From the NCBI GenBank assembly GCA_036405135.1, contig DASWYF010000020.1:124001-188000 (forward strand): a stretch of 64,000 nt of DNA. The letters run 5' to 3'. The notes beneath the pieces are model-generated. The model searched no databases. It saw only the letters and a list, made by a program, of their open reading frames with translations, and was not told the DNA's origin. This document shows positions 15,177-23,950 of the stretch, piece after piece (the stretch's first letter is position 1; each line of letters starts with the position of its first letter). The translations under genes and the position numbers were made by a program. This DNA comes from Verrucomicrobiia bacterium (GTDB lineage: Bacteria; Verrucomicrobiota; Verrucomicrobiia; Limisphaerales; JAEYXS01).

Positions 15177-17450
15177 ATGAAGAAATACGAGCAGACGCAG
15201 CAGGGGGTTGAAACAAATCCGGAAAGTCTAAGAAAACCGTCCATCGCCACGCTGGCATTGGTGAATGTCATCATGCTGGCGGGTGCTGGCGCCGCGCAGG
15301 CGCAGACGAATACGCCACCAGCAGTGGCCGGTTCGTCCACGAATGCGCCGACGAAACTGCCGGACGTGGTGATCACTGGCGAGAAGACGAAGGATGAGAC
15401 GGCTTATAAGCCGGAACAGGTTGCTAACCCGAAGTACACGACACCGCTGGTGGATACTGCGCAAACAATCACTGTGATCCCCAAGGCGGTCATCGAGCAG
15501 CAAGGTGCGACGACCTTGAGCGAAATCATGCGCAACATCCCGGGTGTGACGATGCTGGCAGGAGAGGGAGGTGGTGCTTCGAGCAGCGCAGGTGACACGT
15601 TCTTCATGCGCGGTTTTGATGCGAGCAATAACATCTTCGTAGATGGTGTGCGCAACCAGGGTCTGATCACGCGTGATGCCTTCAATCTTGAAGCGGTGGA
15701 AGTTTTCAAAGGCCCTACGGGCAGTGATACTGGCCGCGGCAATGGTTCTGGTTACGTAAATATCGTTACGAAGTCGCCCGCGTTGGAACCTTTCTATCGT
15801 GCCAGCCTGGGATACAACTCGGCCGACAACACCCGTTTCACAGCGGATGTGAACCAGCCGTTGCAACTCGGCGAGAAAGACACCTGGCTGGGCGGTTCGG
15901 CGTTACGCCTGAACGGATTGGTGCAGGGTGGCGGCGTGGCGGGCCGTGACTACGTGGAGCGCAATAGTTGGGGCATCTCGCCATCATTGGCATTGGGATT
16001 GGGTACGCCAACGCGTGTGGTATTCACCTCCACATATACCGAGCAGGACAACATTCCTGATTACGGTCTGCCAACAGCGACTTTGAATGGCAATAGTGGC
16101 ATCGATCGCGAGAACTATTATGGCAACGTGCTCTATGACTTTGAAGAAGTCAGCCAGTTCAGCGCAGGTGGCCGCATCGAGCATGATCTCTCGGACAGCT
16201 TTACGTTGCGCAATAACACCGTCTACACGGAGACGCACCGTTTGGCGGTGATCACGGGGTTGGGCAATATCAATGCTGCGGGTCAGGTCGCGCGTATGCG
16301 ACAGGCAAACGAGCGGTACAACAAGATTTTCTCAAATCAGACGAGCGGCACCATCAAGTTTGACACAGGCCCGCTGGAACATGCCGTGGTGACGGGGTTG
16401 GAATACACTTGGGAAGAGCAATACACCCCCACGGTGATTGGTGCCGGTACCGCGGCAGTTACTCCGTTTGACGGATACAACCCCGATCCATACTACGATG
16501 TTACCGGCTATGGCCCGGTGCGGAACGGCGCTTACAGCAGGGGCTCTACGGACACGGTGGCGCTGTATCTGTTTGATACGATCGATATCGGTGAACGCTG
16601 GCAGGTGAATGGTGGCGTGCGTTGGGAGCATTATGCGACGCACTTCACTTCCGTGGATGCAACCCAGGCAGTGACCGCCGATCTGGGCGCGGATGGACAC
16701 ATTCTCAGCAGCAAGGCGGGCTTGCTCTTCAAGCCGGCCTCCAATGGCAGCACGTACTTCGGTTTCGGTCGCACAATGACGCCTCCGGGCAGTGCGAACT
16801 TCAACCTCAGTGGTGCGGCGGGCAATGTGAACAATGCCAGCACGGATCCGCAGATCGCCGACAACTTCGAACTCGGCACGAAGTGGGAATTCTTCAAGGA
16901 ACGCCTGGCGGTCAATGCTTCGGTGTTCCGGACGATCAATCACAATATTCTGACGCCGGATCCGTTGAATGTTGGTTCCTTCATTTACGACAGTCGCGAG
17001 CAGATCGTGAATGGTGTGGAATGGGGTGTGGCGGGACGCATCACGGATGAGTGGCAGGTCTTTGCCAACTGGTCCTACCTCAACACGGAGTTCTCTGACC
17101 CGGCCAATGCAGCCAACGGTGCGGCCATCCAATGGACGCCTGAGTTCTCGATGAGTTTGTGGACAACGTATCGTCTGCCTTTCGGCCTCACGCTGGGTGG
17201 TGGTGCGCGCTATGTGAGCACCATCGCCCGTCAGACGACCAATACTCCGGGTGCGAATATGCCGGAAGCGCCGGATTATTGGGTCTTCGATGCCATGCTG
17301 CAGTATGACATCACGAAGAACATCAATGTGCGCCTGAACATCTACAACCTGGCTGACGAGCTGTATTCCAGCAGCTTGAACAACAACGGCGGGCGGTTCA
17401 ATCCGGGCACACCGCGGTCAGCCTACCTGACGGCCAACTTCAGCTTCTAA
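15177..17450 (+). CDS. TonB-dependent siderophore receptor (Fiu/CirA-like), copy 1
   Basis: A 757-residue outer-membrane receptor. After a basic N-terminus comes a signal region ending LAGAGAAQAQ, then a TonB-box-like stretch ([19 protein letters not shown]), the plug domain (TQTITVIP-like strand, GATTLSEIMRNIPGV, FFMRGFDASNNIFVDGVR, EVFKGPTGSDTGRG, GSGYVNIVTKSP) and a 22-strand-type barrel ending in a terminal Phe (YLTANFSF). Such receptors import Fe(III)-siderophores using TonB-ExbBD energy. ATG 15177 follows the structured leader; the longer ORF would translate the leader's 3' helix strand. Gene order with a PiuC-like dioxygenase suggests catecholate-type substrates, by inference. Confidence 0.92.
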   Translation: MKKYEQTQQGVETNPESLRKPSIATLALVNVIMLAGAGAAQAQTNTPPAVAGSSTNAPTKLPDVVITGEKTKDETAYKPEQVANPKYTTPLVDTAQTITVIPKAVIEQQGATTLSEIMRNIPGVTMLAGEGGGASSSAGDTFFMRGFDASNNIFVDGVRNQGLITRDAFNLEAVEVFKGPTGSDTGRGNGSGYVNIVTKSPALEPFYRASLGYNSADNTRFTADVNQPLQLGEKDTWLGGSALRLNGLVQGGGVAGRDYVERNSWGISPSLALGLGTPTRVVFTSTYTEQDNIPDYGLPTATLNGNSGIDRENYYGNVLYDFEEVSQFSAGGRIEHDLSDSFTLRNNTVYTETHRLAVITGLGNINAAGQVARMRQANERYNKIFSNQTSGTIKFDTGPLEHAVVTGLEYTWEEQYTPTVIGAGTAAVTPFDGYNPDPYYDVTGYGPVRNGAYSRGSTDTVALYLFDTIDIGERWQVNGGVRWEHYATHFTSVDATQAVTADLGADGHILSSKAGLLFKPASNGSTYFGFGRTMTPPGSANFNLSGAAGNVNNASTDPQIADNFELGTKWEFFKERLAVNASVFRTINHNILTPDPLNVGSFIYDSREQIVNGVEWGVAGRITDEWQVFANWSYLNTEFSDPANAANGAAIQWTPEFSMSLWTTYRLPFGLTLGGGARYVSTIARQTTNTPGANMPEAPDYWVFDAMLQYDITKNINVRLNIYNLADELYSSSLNNNGGRFNPGTPRSAYLTANFSF

Positions 17451-17473
17451 GCTGGATAGGCAAAAACTACCTG

Positions 17474-17517
17474 TCGGCGGCTTGCACTCGCCCAAAACGA
17501 GGTACGCAAGCCGCCGA
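17474..17517 (+). terminator. Strong hairpin between the two receptor genes
   Basis: TCGGCGGCTTGC (17474-17485) is perfectly complementary to GCAAGCCGCCGA (17506-17517): a 12-bp stem with a 20-base loop, 23 bases past the receptor stop. The sequence after it is A-rich, not T-rich, so it may be an RNA 3' end or attenuator rather than a classical intrinsic terminator. Confidence 0.5.
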
Positions 17518-17578
17518 TAGAAAAACGCAAGCCACCGCAAGCGCGGGATTTACCGGTTCTCTACTTTATGAATCCTTG

Positions 17579-17668
17579 GCCCGACAGCCGTCGGAGAAAT
17601 TTGAGCCCTGTAGGCTCCGGTTTCATAAGGCATCCGCACGGCTGTCGGGCTGTAGTGACTTTAATAAA
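17579..17668 (+). promoter_or_regulatory. Conserved structured leader RNA, copy B (riboswitch-like)
   Basis: GCCCGACAGCCGT (17579-17591) pairs perfectly with ACGGCTGTCGGGC (17638-17650). The interior repeats copy A: CGGAGAAA (17592-17599), a hairpin GAGCC/GGCTC (17603-17607 with 17613-17617) and TTTCATAAGGCATC (17621-17634). GTGACTTTA follows at 17655-17663 and the ATG at 17669. Relative to copy A, helix pairs 6, 8, 12 and 13 differ on both sides but still pair, and pairs 2, 7 and 10 exchange G-U for G-C. The hairpin segment differs by two bases in length, so a conserved leader peptide does not explain the match. Confidence 0.75.
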
Positions 17669-19900
17669 ATGATGACGCAGAAGAACACAGTTCAGGGGCA
17701 GAAGCCGGGATATCGTCCGTCTGCCAGCACGTTGATGATGGTCAATGCCATCATGCTCGCGGGGGCCAGTGCCGCGCAGGCGCAGACGAACACGCCGCCA
17801 GTCGCGGCGGGTTCTTCTACGAACGCGCCGACGAAGCTGCCAGACGTGGTCATCACGGGTGAGAAGACGAAGGATGAGACGGCTTACAAGCCGGAGACGG
17901 TATCTTCACCCAAATACACGGAGCCGCTGGTCAATACGACGCAAAGCATTACGGTCATCCCTCGCGCCGTCATGGAGGACCAGGGTGCGACTTCTTTGCG
18001 CGATGTCTTGCGCAACGTTCCGGGCATCAGCATGCAAGCAGGCGAAGGCGGTGTGCCGGCGGGTGACAACTTGTCCATCCGCGGTTTCAATGCCCGCACG
18101 GACATGTTCATCGATGGCGTGCGTGATTTCGGCGGTTACTCGCGCGACCCGTTCAACATGGAGCAGGTGGAAGTGATCAAGGGCCCGACGTCTTCCTCCA
18201 CGGGCCGTGGTTCCACGGGCGGTTCCATCAATCTGGTCAGCAAAATGCCCAAGGTGGACCCGTTCTACAGCGGTTCCGTAGGTGTCGGCACGGATAACTA
18301 TATCCGTTCTACCGTGGACGTGAACCAGCCGTTGAAGGATACGGGCTTTGAAGGCACGGCTTTGCGGTTGAATGGTGTCTGGCACCAGAACGACACGCCC
18401 CGCCGTGATGAAGTGACGAATGAGCGCTGGGGTGTGGCGCCGTCACTGGCTTTCGGTCTGGGCACGCCTACGCGCGTGACGTTGAGCTATTTCCACTTGG
18501 AGCAGGACAATATTCCGGACTACGGCATTCCGTTCGTGCCGGTGGGCAATACCGATCCCTTCCTCGCCGGTTACGGTGATCAAGTGGCCCCCGTGGATTA
18601 TTCCAATTTCTACGGTCTCGCCAATCGTGATTACGAGAAGACCCGCACGGATTTGGGCACGGCTCTGTTCGAGCACGATTTCAACGATTCCTACAGCCTG
18701 CGGAATCTGTTCCGCATGGGCATCACCAAGCGTGATTCCATCATCACGGCTCCGCGCTTCTTCGATTCCGATCCGGGCGCAGGTGTTATCAATGACACCC
18801 GCGTCAACCGCCAGATCCAATCACGTGACCAGACGGATACGATCATTGCGAACCAGACCGACCTGACGAGCCGTTTCGAAACCGCCAAGCTGGAGCATAC
18901 GTTGGTGACCAGCCTGGAAGTCATCGGTGAATCTTCGGAGAACTACACGCGGGCTGGTGTTACGTCGGTAACGGACATCTATAATCCGAACCCGAACGAC
19001 CCGAATCCAGGCGCTGTCACTCGTACGGGTGTGGTGACGGAAGCCCAATCCATGTCGGCGGCCTTGTCCATATTCGATACGATCAAGATCGGTGAGAAGT
19101 GGCAGGTCAATGGCGGTGTGCGCTTCGAGCACTTTGAAGTGGATGTCGGTCCGTTGCGCTCCAACGATGACATGATCAGCGGCCGCACGGGCTTGGTCTT
19201 CAAGCCGAAGGAAAACGGCAGCGTCTATTTCGGTTACGGCACGTCCTTCAATCCTTCAGCGGAAGGTTTGACGCTGGCCACGACCGCGACCGCGGCGAAC
19301 AACGTCAATACGGATCCCGAGCAAAGCCATACCTACGAGCTAGGCACCAAGTGGGAATTCTTCAAGCAGCGGCTTTCCATCAGCGCTGCCGTGTTCCGCA
19401 CGGACAAGACGAATGCGCGCACGGAAGACCCGACGAACCCGGCCGACGTGATCGTGCTGAATGGTGTGCAGCGTGTGGATGGCATCGAGTTCGGCGCGGC
19501 TGGCCGCATCACAGAAGAATGGCAGGTCTTCGCCGGTTACACCTACATGCACAGTGAGATCGTGAAATCTCTGAACGCGGCCGAAGTGGGCAAGGAATTG
19601 AGCAACACGCCGGAGCAATCGTTCAACCTCTGGACGACCTATCAGCTTCCGTTCGGTCTCGAACTTGGCGGCGGTGCGCAATTCGTCGATACCCGCTACA
19701 GCAGCAACACGAACACGCGTCAGGTGGAAGGCTATGTGCTCTTCGACGCGATGGTGGGTTATCGCATCAATAAAAACTTCGATGTCCGTCTGAACGTCTA
19801 TAATCTGACGGATACGACCTACATTGACCGTGTGGGCGGCGGCCATGTGATCCCGGGTGCGGGACGCTCCGCTGTGCTGACGGCCAATTTCCGGTTCTAA
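17669..19900 (+). CDS. TonB-dependent siderophore receptor (Fiu/CirA-like), copy 2
   Basis: A 743-residue paralogue of the preceding receptor. The signal and TonB-box segment ([11 protein letters not shown] through [19 protein letters not shown]) is almost the same as in copy 1. The plug ([59 protein letters not shown]) and the barrel, which ends VLTANFRF, are clearly diverged. This pattern suggests two receptors sharing an export and TonB-docking module while recognising different ligands. ATG 17669 (followed by a second ATG) comes right after leader copy B; the 17576 start would translate the leader. The dioxygenase gene begins seven bases after its stop, so the two are probably one transcript. 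Confidence 0.92.
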   Translation: MMTQKNTVQGQKPGYRPSASTLMMVNAIMLAGASAAQAQTNTPPVAAGSSTNAPTKLPDVVITGEKTKDETAYKPETVSSPKYTEPLVNTTQSITVIPRAVMEDQGATSLRDVLRNVPGISMQAGEGGVPAGDNLSIRGFNARTDMFIDGVRDFGGYSRDPFNMEQVEVIKGPTSSSTGRGSTGGSINLVSKMPKVDPFYSGSVGVGTDNYIRSTVDVNQPLKDTGFEGTALRLNGVWHQNDTPRRDEVTNERWGVAPSLAFGLGTPTRVTLSYFHLEQDNIPDYGIPFVPVGNTDPFLAGYGDQVAPVDYSNFYGLANRDYEKTRTDLGTALFEHDFNDSYSLRNLFRMGITKRDSIITAPRFFDSDPGAGVINDTRVNRQIQSRDQTDTIIANQTDLTSRFETAKLEHTLVTSLEVIGESSENYTRAGVTSVTDIYNPNPNDPNPGAVTRTGVVTEAQSMSAALSIFDTIKIGEKWQVNGGVRFEHFEVDVGPLRSNDDMISGRTGLVFKPKENGSVYFGYGTSFNPSAEGLTLATTATAANNVNTDPEQSHTYELGTKWEFFKQRLSISAAVFRTDKTNARTEDPTNPADVIVLNGVQRVDGIEFGAAGRITEEWQVFAGYTYMHSEIVKSLNAAEVGKELSNTPEQSFNLWTTYQLPFGLELGGGAQFVDTRYSSNTNTRQVEGYVLFDAMVGYRINKNFDVRLNVYNLTDTTYIDRVGGGHVIPGAGRSAVLTANFRF

Positions 19901-19907
19901 GATAAAC

Positions 19908-20591
19908 ATGTTAATCAGCATTCCAGATGTATTGACGCCGCAGCAAGTGGCTGAGGCACGGCAGATCCTTGAGAGCGCCGAGTGGGTGGATGGCAAGGTG
20001 ACGGCGGGTTATCAATCCGCTCGCGCCAAGGACAACAGGCAGATCCCGGAGGGGCATCCGGCGGCGCGGCAGGTGGGTGAGATGATCGTGAACGCGTTGA
20101 GCAAGAATCCGCTGTTCATCACCGCGGCCTTGCCTTTGCGCATCTTCCCGCCGCTGTTCAACCGCTACACCGGTGGTCAATCATTTGGAACGCACGTGGA
20201 TAATGCGATCCGGCAGGTGCCGGGCACGGGCCATCGCATCCGCACGGACCTGTCGGCCACATTGTTCTTCGCCGGACCGGAAGAGTATGATGGCGGCGAG
20301 TTGTGCGTGGAAGACACGTATGGTGTGAAGAAGGTGAAGCTGCCGCCCGGACACATGATCTTGTATCCGGCGACGAGCTTGCATCACGTCACGCCCGTGA
20401 CGCGGGGTGCGCGTCTGTGCTCGTTCTTCTGGTTGCAGAGCATGATCCGCGATGACACCCAGCGCTCGCTGTTGTTCGACTTGGACATGGCAATCCAGCG
20501 TCTGAATGCGGATGTGCCGAATCACCCATCCACCGTGAGCCTTACGGGCGTGTATCACAACCTGCTCCGCCAATGGGCGGAAATGGGCTAA
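19908..20591 (+). CDS. Fe(II)/2-oxoglutarate dioxygenase, PKHD-type (PiuC/YbiX-like)
   Basis: A 227-residue protein of the PKHD-type hydroxylase family found beside Fiu/PiuA receptors. The iron ligands are His96 and Asp98 (GTHVDNA) and His159 ([11 protein letters not shown]), with Arg169 placed to bind 2-oxoglutarate. Supporting motifs are FNRYTGG near residue 85 and DGGELCVED. The family is thought to use oxygen and 2-oxoglutarate on a compound or protein linked to iron uptake, but the substrate is not established. The gene follows receptor 2 by seven bases and is likely in its operon. Confidence 0.92.
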   Translation: MLISIPDVLTPQQVAEARQILESAEWVDGKVTAGYQSARAKDNRQIPEGHPAARQVGEMIVNALSKNPLFITAALPLRIFPPLFNRYTGGQSFGTHVDNAIRQVPGTGHRIRTDLSATLFFAGPEEYDGGELCVEDTYGVKKVKLPPGHMILYPATSLHHVTPVTRGARLCSFFWLQSMIRDDTQRSLLFDLDMAIQRLNADVPNHPSTVSLTGVYHNLLRQWAEMG

Positions 20592-20609
20592 CTCATTGTT
20601 ATTTGTCGT

Positions 20610-21269
20610 ATGAAACAATCTCTCTTCGCTTCATTGCGTGCGTTAGTGCTGGCCGCCGGTCTGACTGGTGCCATCACGGCGCAGGCGCATAATATCTGGT
20701 TGGAAGACCTGCCGAACGGCGAGGTGGGATTCCGCTTCGGTGAGATCGGAGAGAAGGTGGAGACATCACCGGGACGTCTCGATGCGTTCACCAGCCTGCA
20801 AGGTTGGACGGTGGCTACGAATCAGTTCAAGCTGGAGAAAAAGAGCGATCACATCCTGCTGCAAGGCAGCAAAGCATCCGCTCCGGTACTCGCGGAAGAA
20901 GCGGGCATGCCGGTGCGTGCGGTGCAGAATCCGCGTAAGACGATGTTTTACGCACGCTGGCAACCGGCTAAATCCGAAGCAGGTGAAGCGGCGCTGACGC
21001 TGGACATCGTGCCGACGGGTAAGGCGGGCGAATACAAAGTGACGTTCCGTGGTCAGCCACTCGCAGAGGCCAAGATCAAGGTGGAGGGAGATAAAGGTTT
21101 TACGGCGGATCTGACCAGCAATGCTGAAGGCAAGGTGACTTTCAAGGCACCGTCCAAGGGATTGTTTTTGCTGGTCTGTGTTCATCGCGAGACGTTGGCG
21201 GGCTTTGCCGGGGGCAAGGCATTTGAGGGCCTGACGCACAGCTCCACCCTTTCCTTCCGCCAGCCATGA
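20610..21269 (+). CDS. Periplasmic DUF4198-like protein
   Basis: A 219-residue protein with a signal peptide (ALVLAAGLTGAITAQA) and a mature N-terminus AHNIWLED, the hallmark opening of DUF4198-type proteins, where the early His is a candidate metal ligand. A beta-rich domain follows (GFRFGEIGEKVETSPG, MFYARWQP), then an immunoglobulin-like C-terminal domain (GQPLAEAKIKVEGDKG... NAEGKVTFKAPSKGLF). Relatives sit beside TonB receptors and PepSY proteins in metal-uptake loci. Its stop overlaps the next ATG by four bases. A periplasmic metal- or siderophore-handling role is inference. Confidence 0.75.
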   Translation: MKQSLFASLRALVLAAGLTGAITAQAHNIWLEDLPNGEVGFRFGEIGEKVETSPGRLDAFTSLQGWTVATNQFKLEKKSDHILLQGSKASAPVLAEEAGMPVRAVQNPRKTMFYARWQPAKSEAGEAALTLDIVPTGKAGEYKVTFRGQPLAEAKIKVEGDKGFTADLTSNAEGKVTFKAPSKGLFLLVCVHRETLAGFAGGKAFEGLTHSSTLSFRQP

Positions 21270-23005
21270 AGCAGAAGTTCCGCAAAGCACTTTTCTGGGT
21301 TCACCTGGTCATCGGCCTCGTCGCCGGTGGCGTGATCGCGATCACGGTTTTCACGGGTGCTTCCATGGCGTTCGAGAAGCAGGTGATCGCGTGGGTGGAG
21401 CGGGATGTACGCAAGGTGAAGCCGCCGACGGCGGATGCACCGCGCCTGACGCTGGATGAGTTGGGCAAGAAATTGCGTGAGGCACAGCCGGAGGCGCGTC
21501 CGGCGAGCATTGTGGTCTCTGCCGATCCGACGGAGCCAGTGATCTACAGCATGGGCCGGACGAACACGGTTTACCTGAATCCTTACACCGGCGAAATCCA
21601 GCAGCCGGGTGCGAAGAAGACGCGTGAGTTCTTCGCGCTGATGCTGCGTTGGCATCGGTGGTTGGGTGTGAACACGCCTCCGGGCCAAGGTCCGGGAGGT
21701 TCTGGTGGAATGGGAACGAATGCGGTGGCAAGTGCACAAGGCGGTTCTAATACTGTAGCAACTGCTGCGACTGCTTCTACGAATGCCGTAGCGGCGGCAC
21801 CGGCTGGTGGTCCCGGAGGGCCGGCTGGCGAACCTCGTCCAATGAGTGCGCGGGAGATGGCGGGCACGGTGGTGGGTATCTCCACGATCATCTTTGTGCT
21901 GTTGAGCATCACGGGTATTTACCTGTGGTGGCCGCGTCACTGGTCTTGGAAGAGTTTGAAGGCGGTCTCGGTGGTTAGCTTCAAGCTCAAAGGCAAGCCG
22001 CGTGACTGGAACTGGCACAATGCGATGGGGCTGTGGTCTGCACCGGTCATCGTGATCATGGGTTTCACGGGCATCGTGATGGCGTTCCATGATGTGGGTG
22101 ACTGGATTTATAAGCGACCGGAAGGCGATGCAGCGAAGGCTTTGATTCCAACGGTGCCGACACCGGCTCCGGGAACGCGTCCGGCGAATCATGATGTATT
22201 GCTCGCTGCCGCGCAGAAGGAAGTGCCGGGCTGGGAAACGATCACGTTGCGCCTTTCCAATCCGCGTCAGCGCGGTGGTGGCGGTGGAATGCAACGTCCG
22301 CAAGGTGGTGCTCCGGGTGCAGCGGTGGCGGGCACGACGGTTGAGGCGAACAGCACGAATGCGGTGGTGGCGTCTGCGGAAGAGAGACCTCGCGGTGAAG
22401 GCAAGCGTGAGGGTGGTCGCCGCAAGCGCGAAGGTGGCAATGCAGAGGTGGCGCAGAATGCAGAAGGTTCTACGAATGCAGCTCCGGCTGTGGCCGCAGC
22501 GACGGCGTCTACCGGTGGTGAAGCGCGTGAAGGTCGTGGCGAACGTGGTGGTGAGCGCGCCAAGGGCATGGGCGGTGAAGGTCGCGGTGGGGCTGGTGGT
22601 ATGGCTGCCGCTGCGCCGCAACCGATCAATATGACGGTGAAGACAGAGGCGTGGATGCCGTTGCCTTACCAGCTTCAGCTTGATCCGTTCACGGGGGATG
22701 TGTTGCGGAAAGAGAGCTTGTCCGATTACGGGGTGCGTCGCGGTTTCCGCACGTTGAACCGCACGTTGCACACAGGCGAGGCGTTCGGGTTGCCCGGACA
22801 GGCGATCGCGCTCTTTGCCTGCATCGGTGGCATGGTGCTAGTTTACACGGGTTTTGCGCTTTCCTTCCGCCGCTTCCGTAACTGGCGGAATCGCAAGCAT
22901 GATCTGGCCGCCAAGCCGGAAGAGAAGTCCGCTGAAGCCGAGAAACGCGCTATCGCGCAGCCGGAACCGGAAGTGATGGCGGTGCCTCGCACGGCCACAG
23001 AATAG
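21266..23005 (+). CDS. PepSY-associated transmembrane protein (PiuB-like)
   Basis: A 579-residue inner-membrane protein with four main hydrophobic segments: FWVHLVIGLVAGGVIAITVFTG at the start, GTVVGISTIIFVLLSITGIYLWW mid-protein, WSAPVIVIMGFTGIVMAF, and ALFACIGGMVLVYTGFALSF near the end. PepSY-type periplasmic regions with HRWLGVNTPP and LHTGEAFGLPGQ match the PiuB/siderophore-reductase-like family, which may reduce or release iron from siderophores. Conserved histidines in WNWHNAMGLW and LHTGEAF could bind haem. It carries two low-complexity inserts (about residues 141-193 and 335-452) rich in Gly, Arg, Glu and Ala, unusual for the family. Confidence 0.82.
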   Translation: MKQKFRKALFWVHLVIGLVAGGVIAITVFTGASMAFEKQVIAWVERDVRKVKPPTADAPRLTLDELGKKLREAQPEARPASIVVSADPTEPVIYSMGRTNTVYLNPYTGEIQQPGAKKTREFFALMLRWHRWLGVNTPPGQGPGGSGGMGTNAVASAQGGSNTVATAATASTNAVAAAPAGGPGGPAGEPRPMSAREMAGTVVGISTIIFVLLSITGIYLWWPRHWSWKSLKAVSVVSFKLKGKPRDWNWHNAMGLWSAPVIVIMGFTGIVMAFHDVGDWIYKRPEGDAAKALIPTVPTPAPGTRPANHDVLLAAAQKEVPGWETITLRLSNPRQRGGGGGMQRPQGGAPGAAVAGTTVEANSTNAVVASAEERPRGEGKREGGRRKREGGNAEVAQNAEGSTNAAPAVAAATASTGGEAREGRGERGGERAKGMGGEGRGGAGGMAAAAPQPINMTVKTEAWMPLPYQLQLDPFTGDVLRKESLSDYGVRRGFRTLNRTLHTGEAFGLPGQAIALFACIGGMVLVYTGFALSFRRFRNWRNRKHDLAAKPEEKSAEAEKRAIAQPEPEVMAVPRTATE

Positions 23006-23041
23006 ACGGTTTAAACAGCCCAATCGTAACAGAAAGAGGGC

Positions 23042-23072
23042 TTGACCAGATTTATTTGAGATTTAGTCTCAA
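23042..23072 (+). promoter_or_regulatory. Putative promoter with overlapping inverted repeat before tonB
   Basis: TTGACC (23042-23047), a 16-base spacer and TAGTCT (23064-23069) form a plausible sigma-70-type promoter. The inverted repeat TTGAGA-TTTAG-TCTCAA (23056-23072) covers the -10 region, a natural place for an operator. A second small palindrome, ACTGCT-CTT-AGCAGT (23075-23089), ends at the base before the ATG. It does not match a canonical Fur box. Confidence 0.4.
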
Positions 23073-23089
23073 GAACTGCTCTTAGCAGT

Positions 23090-23914
23090 ATGGTGACCAC
23101 GCAAGAACCAGCTAAATTGATCGTGAAGGTGCCTCCGGCATCGCTGGAACGTTGCGCCTTGGGGGAAGCGTGCCCGACGCGGTTGACGTGTGAGCTGGCG
23201 CGGCAATGTCTTCCGCAGGACAAGCCGGACCCGAATGTGAAGTATGCTTGGGCGAACGCGATCTGTGTGCTGTTCATCCTCATCGGGCTGTATGGTTTGA
23301 AGTCGCCGTTGTTCATCTTGCCAGCGGAAGCGAAAGCGGAAGAGGTGGTGGTGCCGGTGTTGTTCATGCCGCCGCCTCCGAGCATGCAATCGCAGTCGCT
23401 GGCTCCGGCAAGCGAGAGTGCGCCTGCGCCAGACAGCATTGCGGAACCGATGGAGATGCCGGAAGTGGCTCCTGCGGTGGCTCCCGAAAATGCGAATGTG
23501 GCGTTTGCCGTGCCGGTGGAAGGACCTGTGCGCGTGGTGGCAGCACAGTATGCAGCGGCACCGCCGGTGATCCGTAAAGTGGTGGCACCTCCGCCGCCGG
23601 GACCGACGGGTAATGGCACGGGTGGAACGGGGGATGCGGTGGAGTTCAGTCCGGGTGGCGGGGATGGCGGAAAATATCCCCAGCCGACATATCCTGCACT
23701 GGCTTTGAGCCGTGGCTATCAAGGTGTGACGGTGTTGGAGATCGTGGTCGATCGCACCGGTTTTCCTTCATCCATTTCAGTGCGTGACAGTTCTGGCTGG
23801 GATATTCTGGATGACGAAGCCGCTTACACTGTGAAGCGCAAGTGGCGCTGGCCAGCCGGGCCGCAACGTCATTATCTGGTGCCTTTTAAATTCCAAATCA
23901 ACCAGAAGAAATAG
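23090..23914 (+). CDS. tonB: TonB-type energy transducer with cysteine-ladder N-terminus
   Basis: A 274-residue protein with a cytoplasmic N-terminal tail of about 50 residues, one membrane segment (NAICVLFILIGLYGL), a Pro/Ala-rich periplasmic spacer (about residues 85-185) and a TonB C-terminal domain: YPALALSRGYQGVTVLEIVV, FPSSISVRDSSGW and VKRKWRWPAG. It couples the proton-motive force to outer-membrane receptors through ExbB-ExbD, the next two genes. Odd feature: the cytoplasmic tail has cysteines 22, 28, 34 and 40, exactly six residues apart, not seen in classical TonB. They might hold a metal or iron-sulfur cluster, which is inference. Confidence 0.88.
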   Translation: MVTTQEPAKLIVKVPPASLERCALGEACPTRLTCELARQCLPQDKPDPNVKYAWANAICVLFILIGLYGLKSPLFILPAEAKAEEVVVPVLFMPPPPSMQSQSLAPASESAPAPDSIAEPMEMPEVAPAVAPENANVAFAVPVEGPVRVVAAQYAAAPPVIRKVVAPPPPGPTGNGTGGTGDAVEFSPGGGDGGKYPQPTYPALALSRGYQGVTVLEIVVDRTGFPSSISVRDSSGWDILDDEAAYTVKRKWRWPAGPQRHYLVPFKFQINQKK

Positions 23915-23950
23915 TCTTCGGCCAAGTCGTAACCGCACGTTTTATTACCC

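Noticed and set aside
21182-22771. 529-codon minus-strand ORF rich in Arg, His and Thr
   Set aside because: Antisense to the PepSY gene; the composition is that of a reverse frame and there is no domain.
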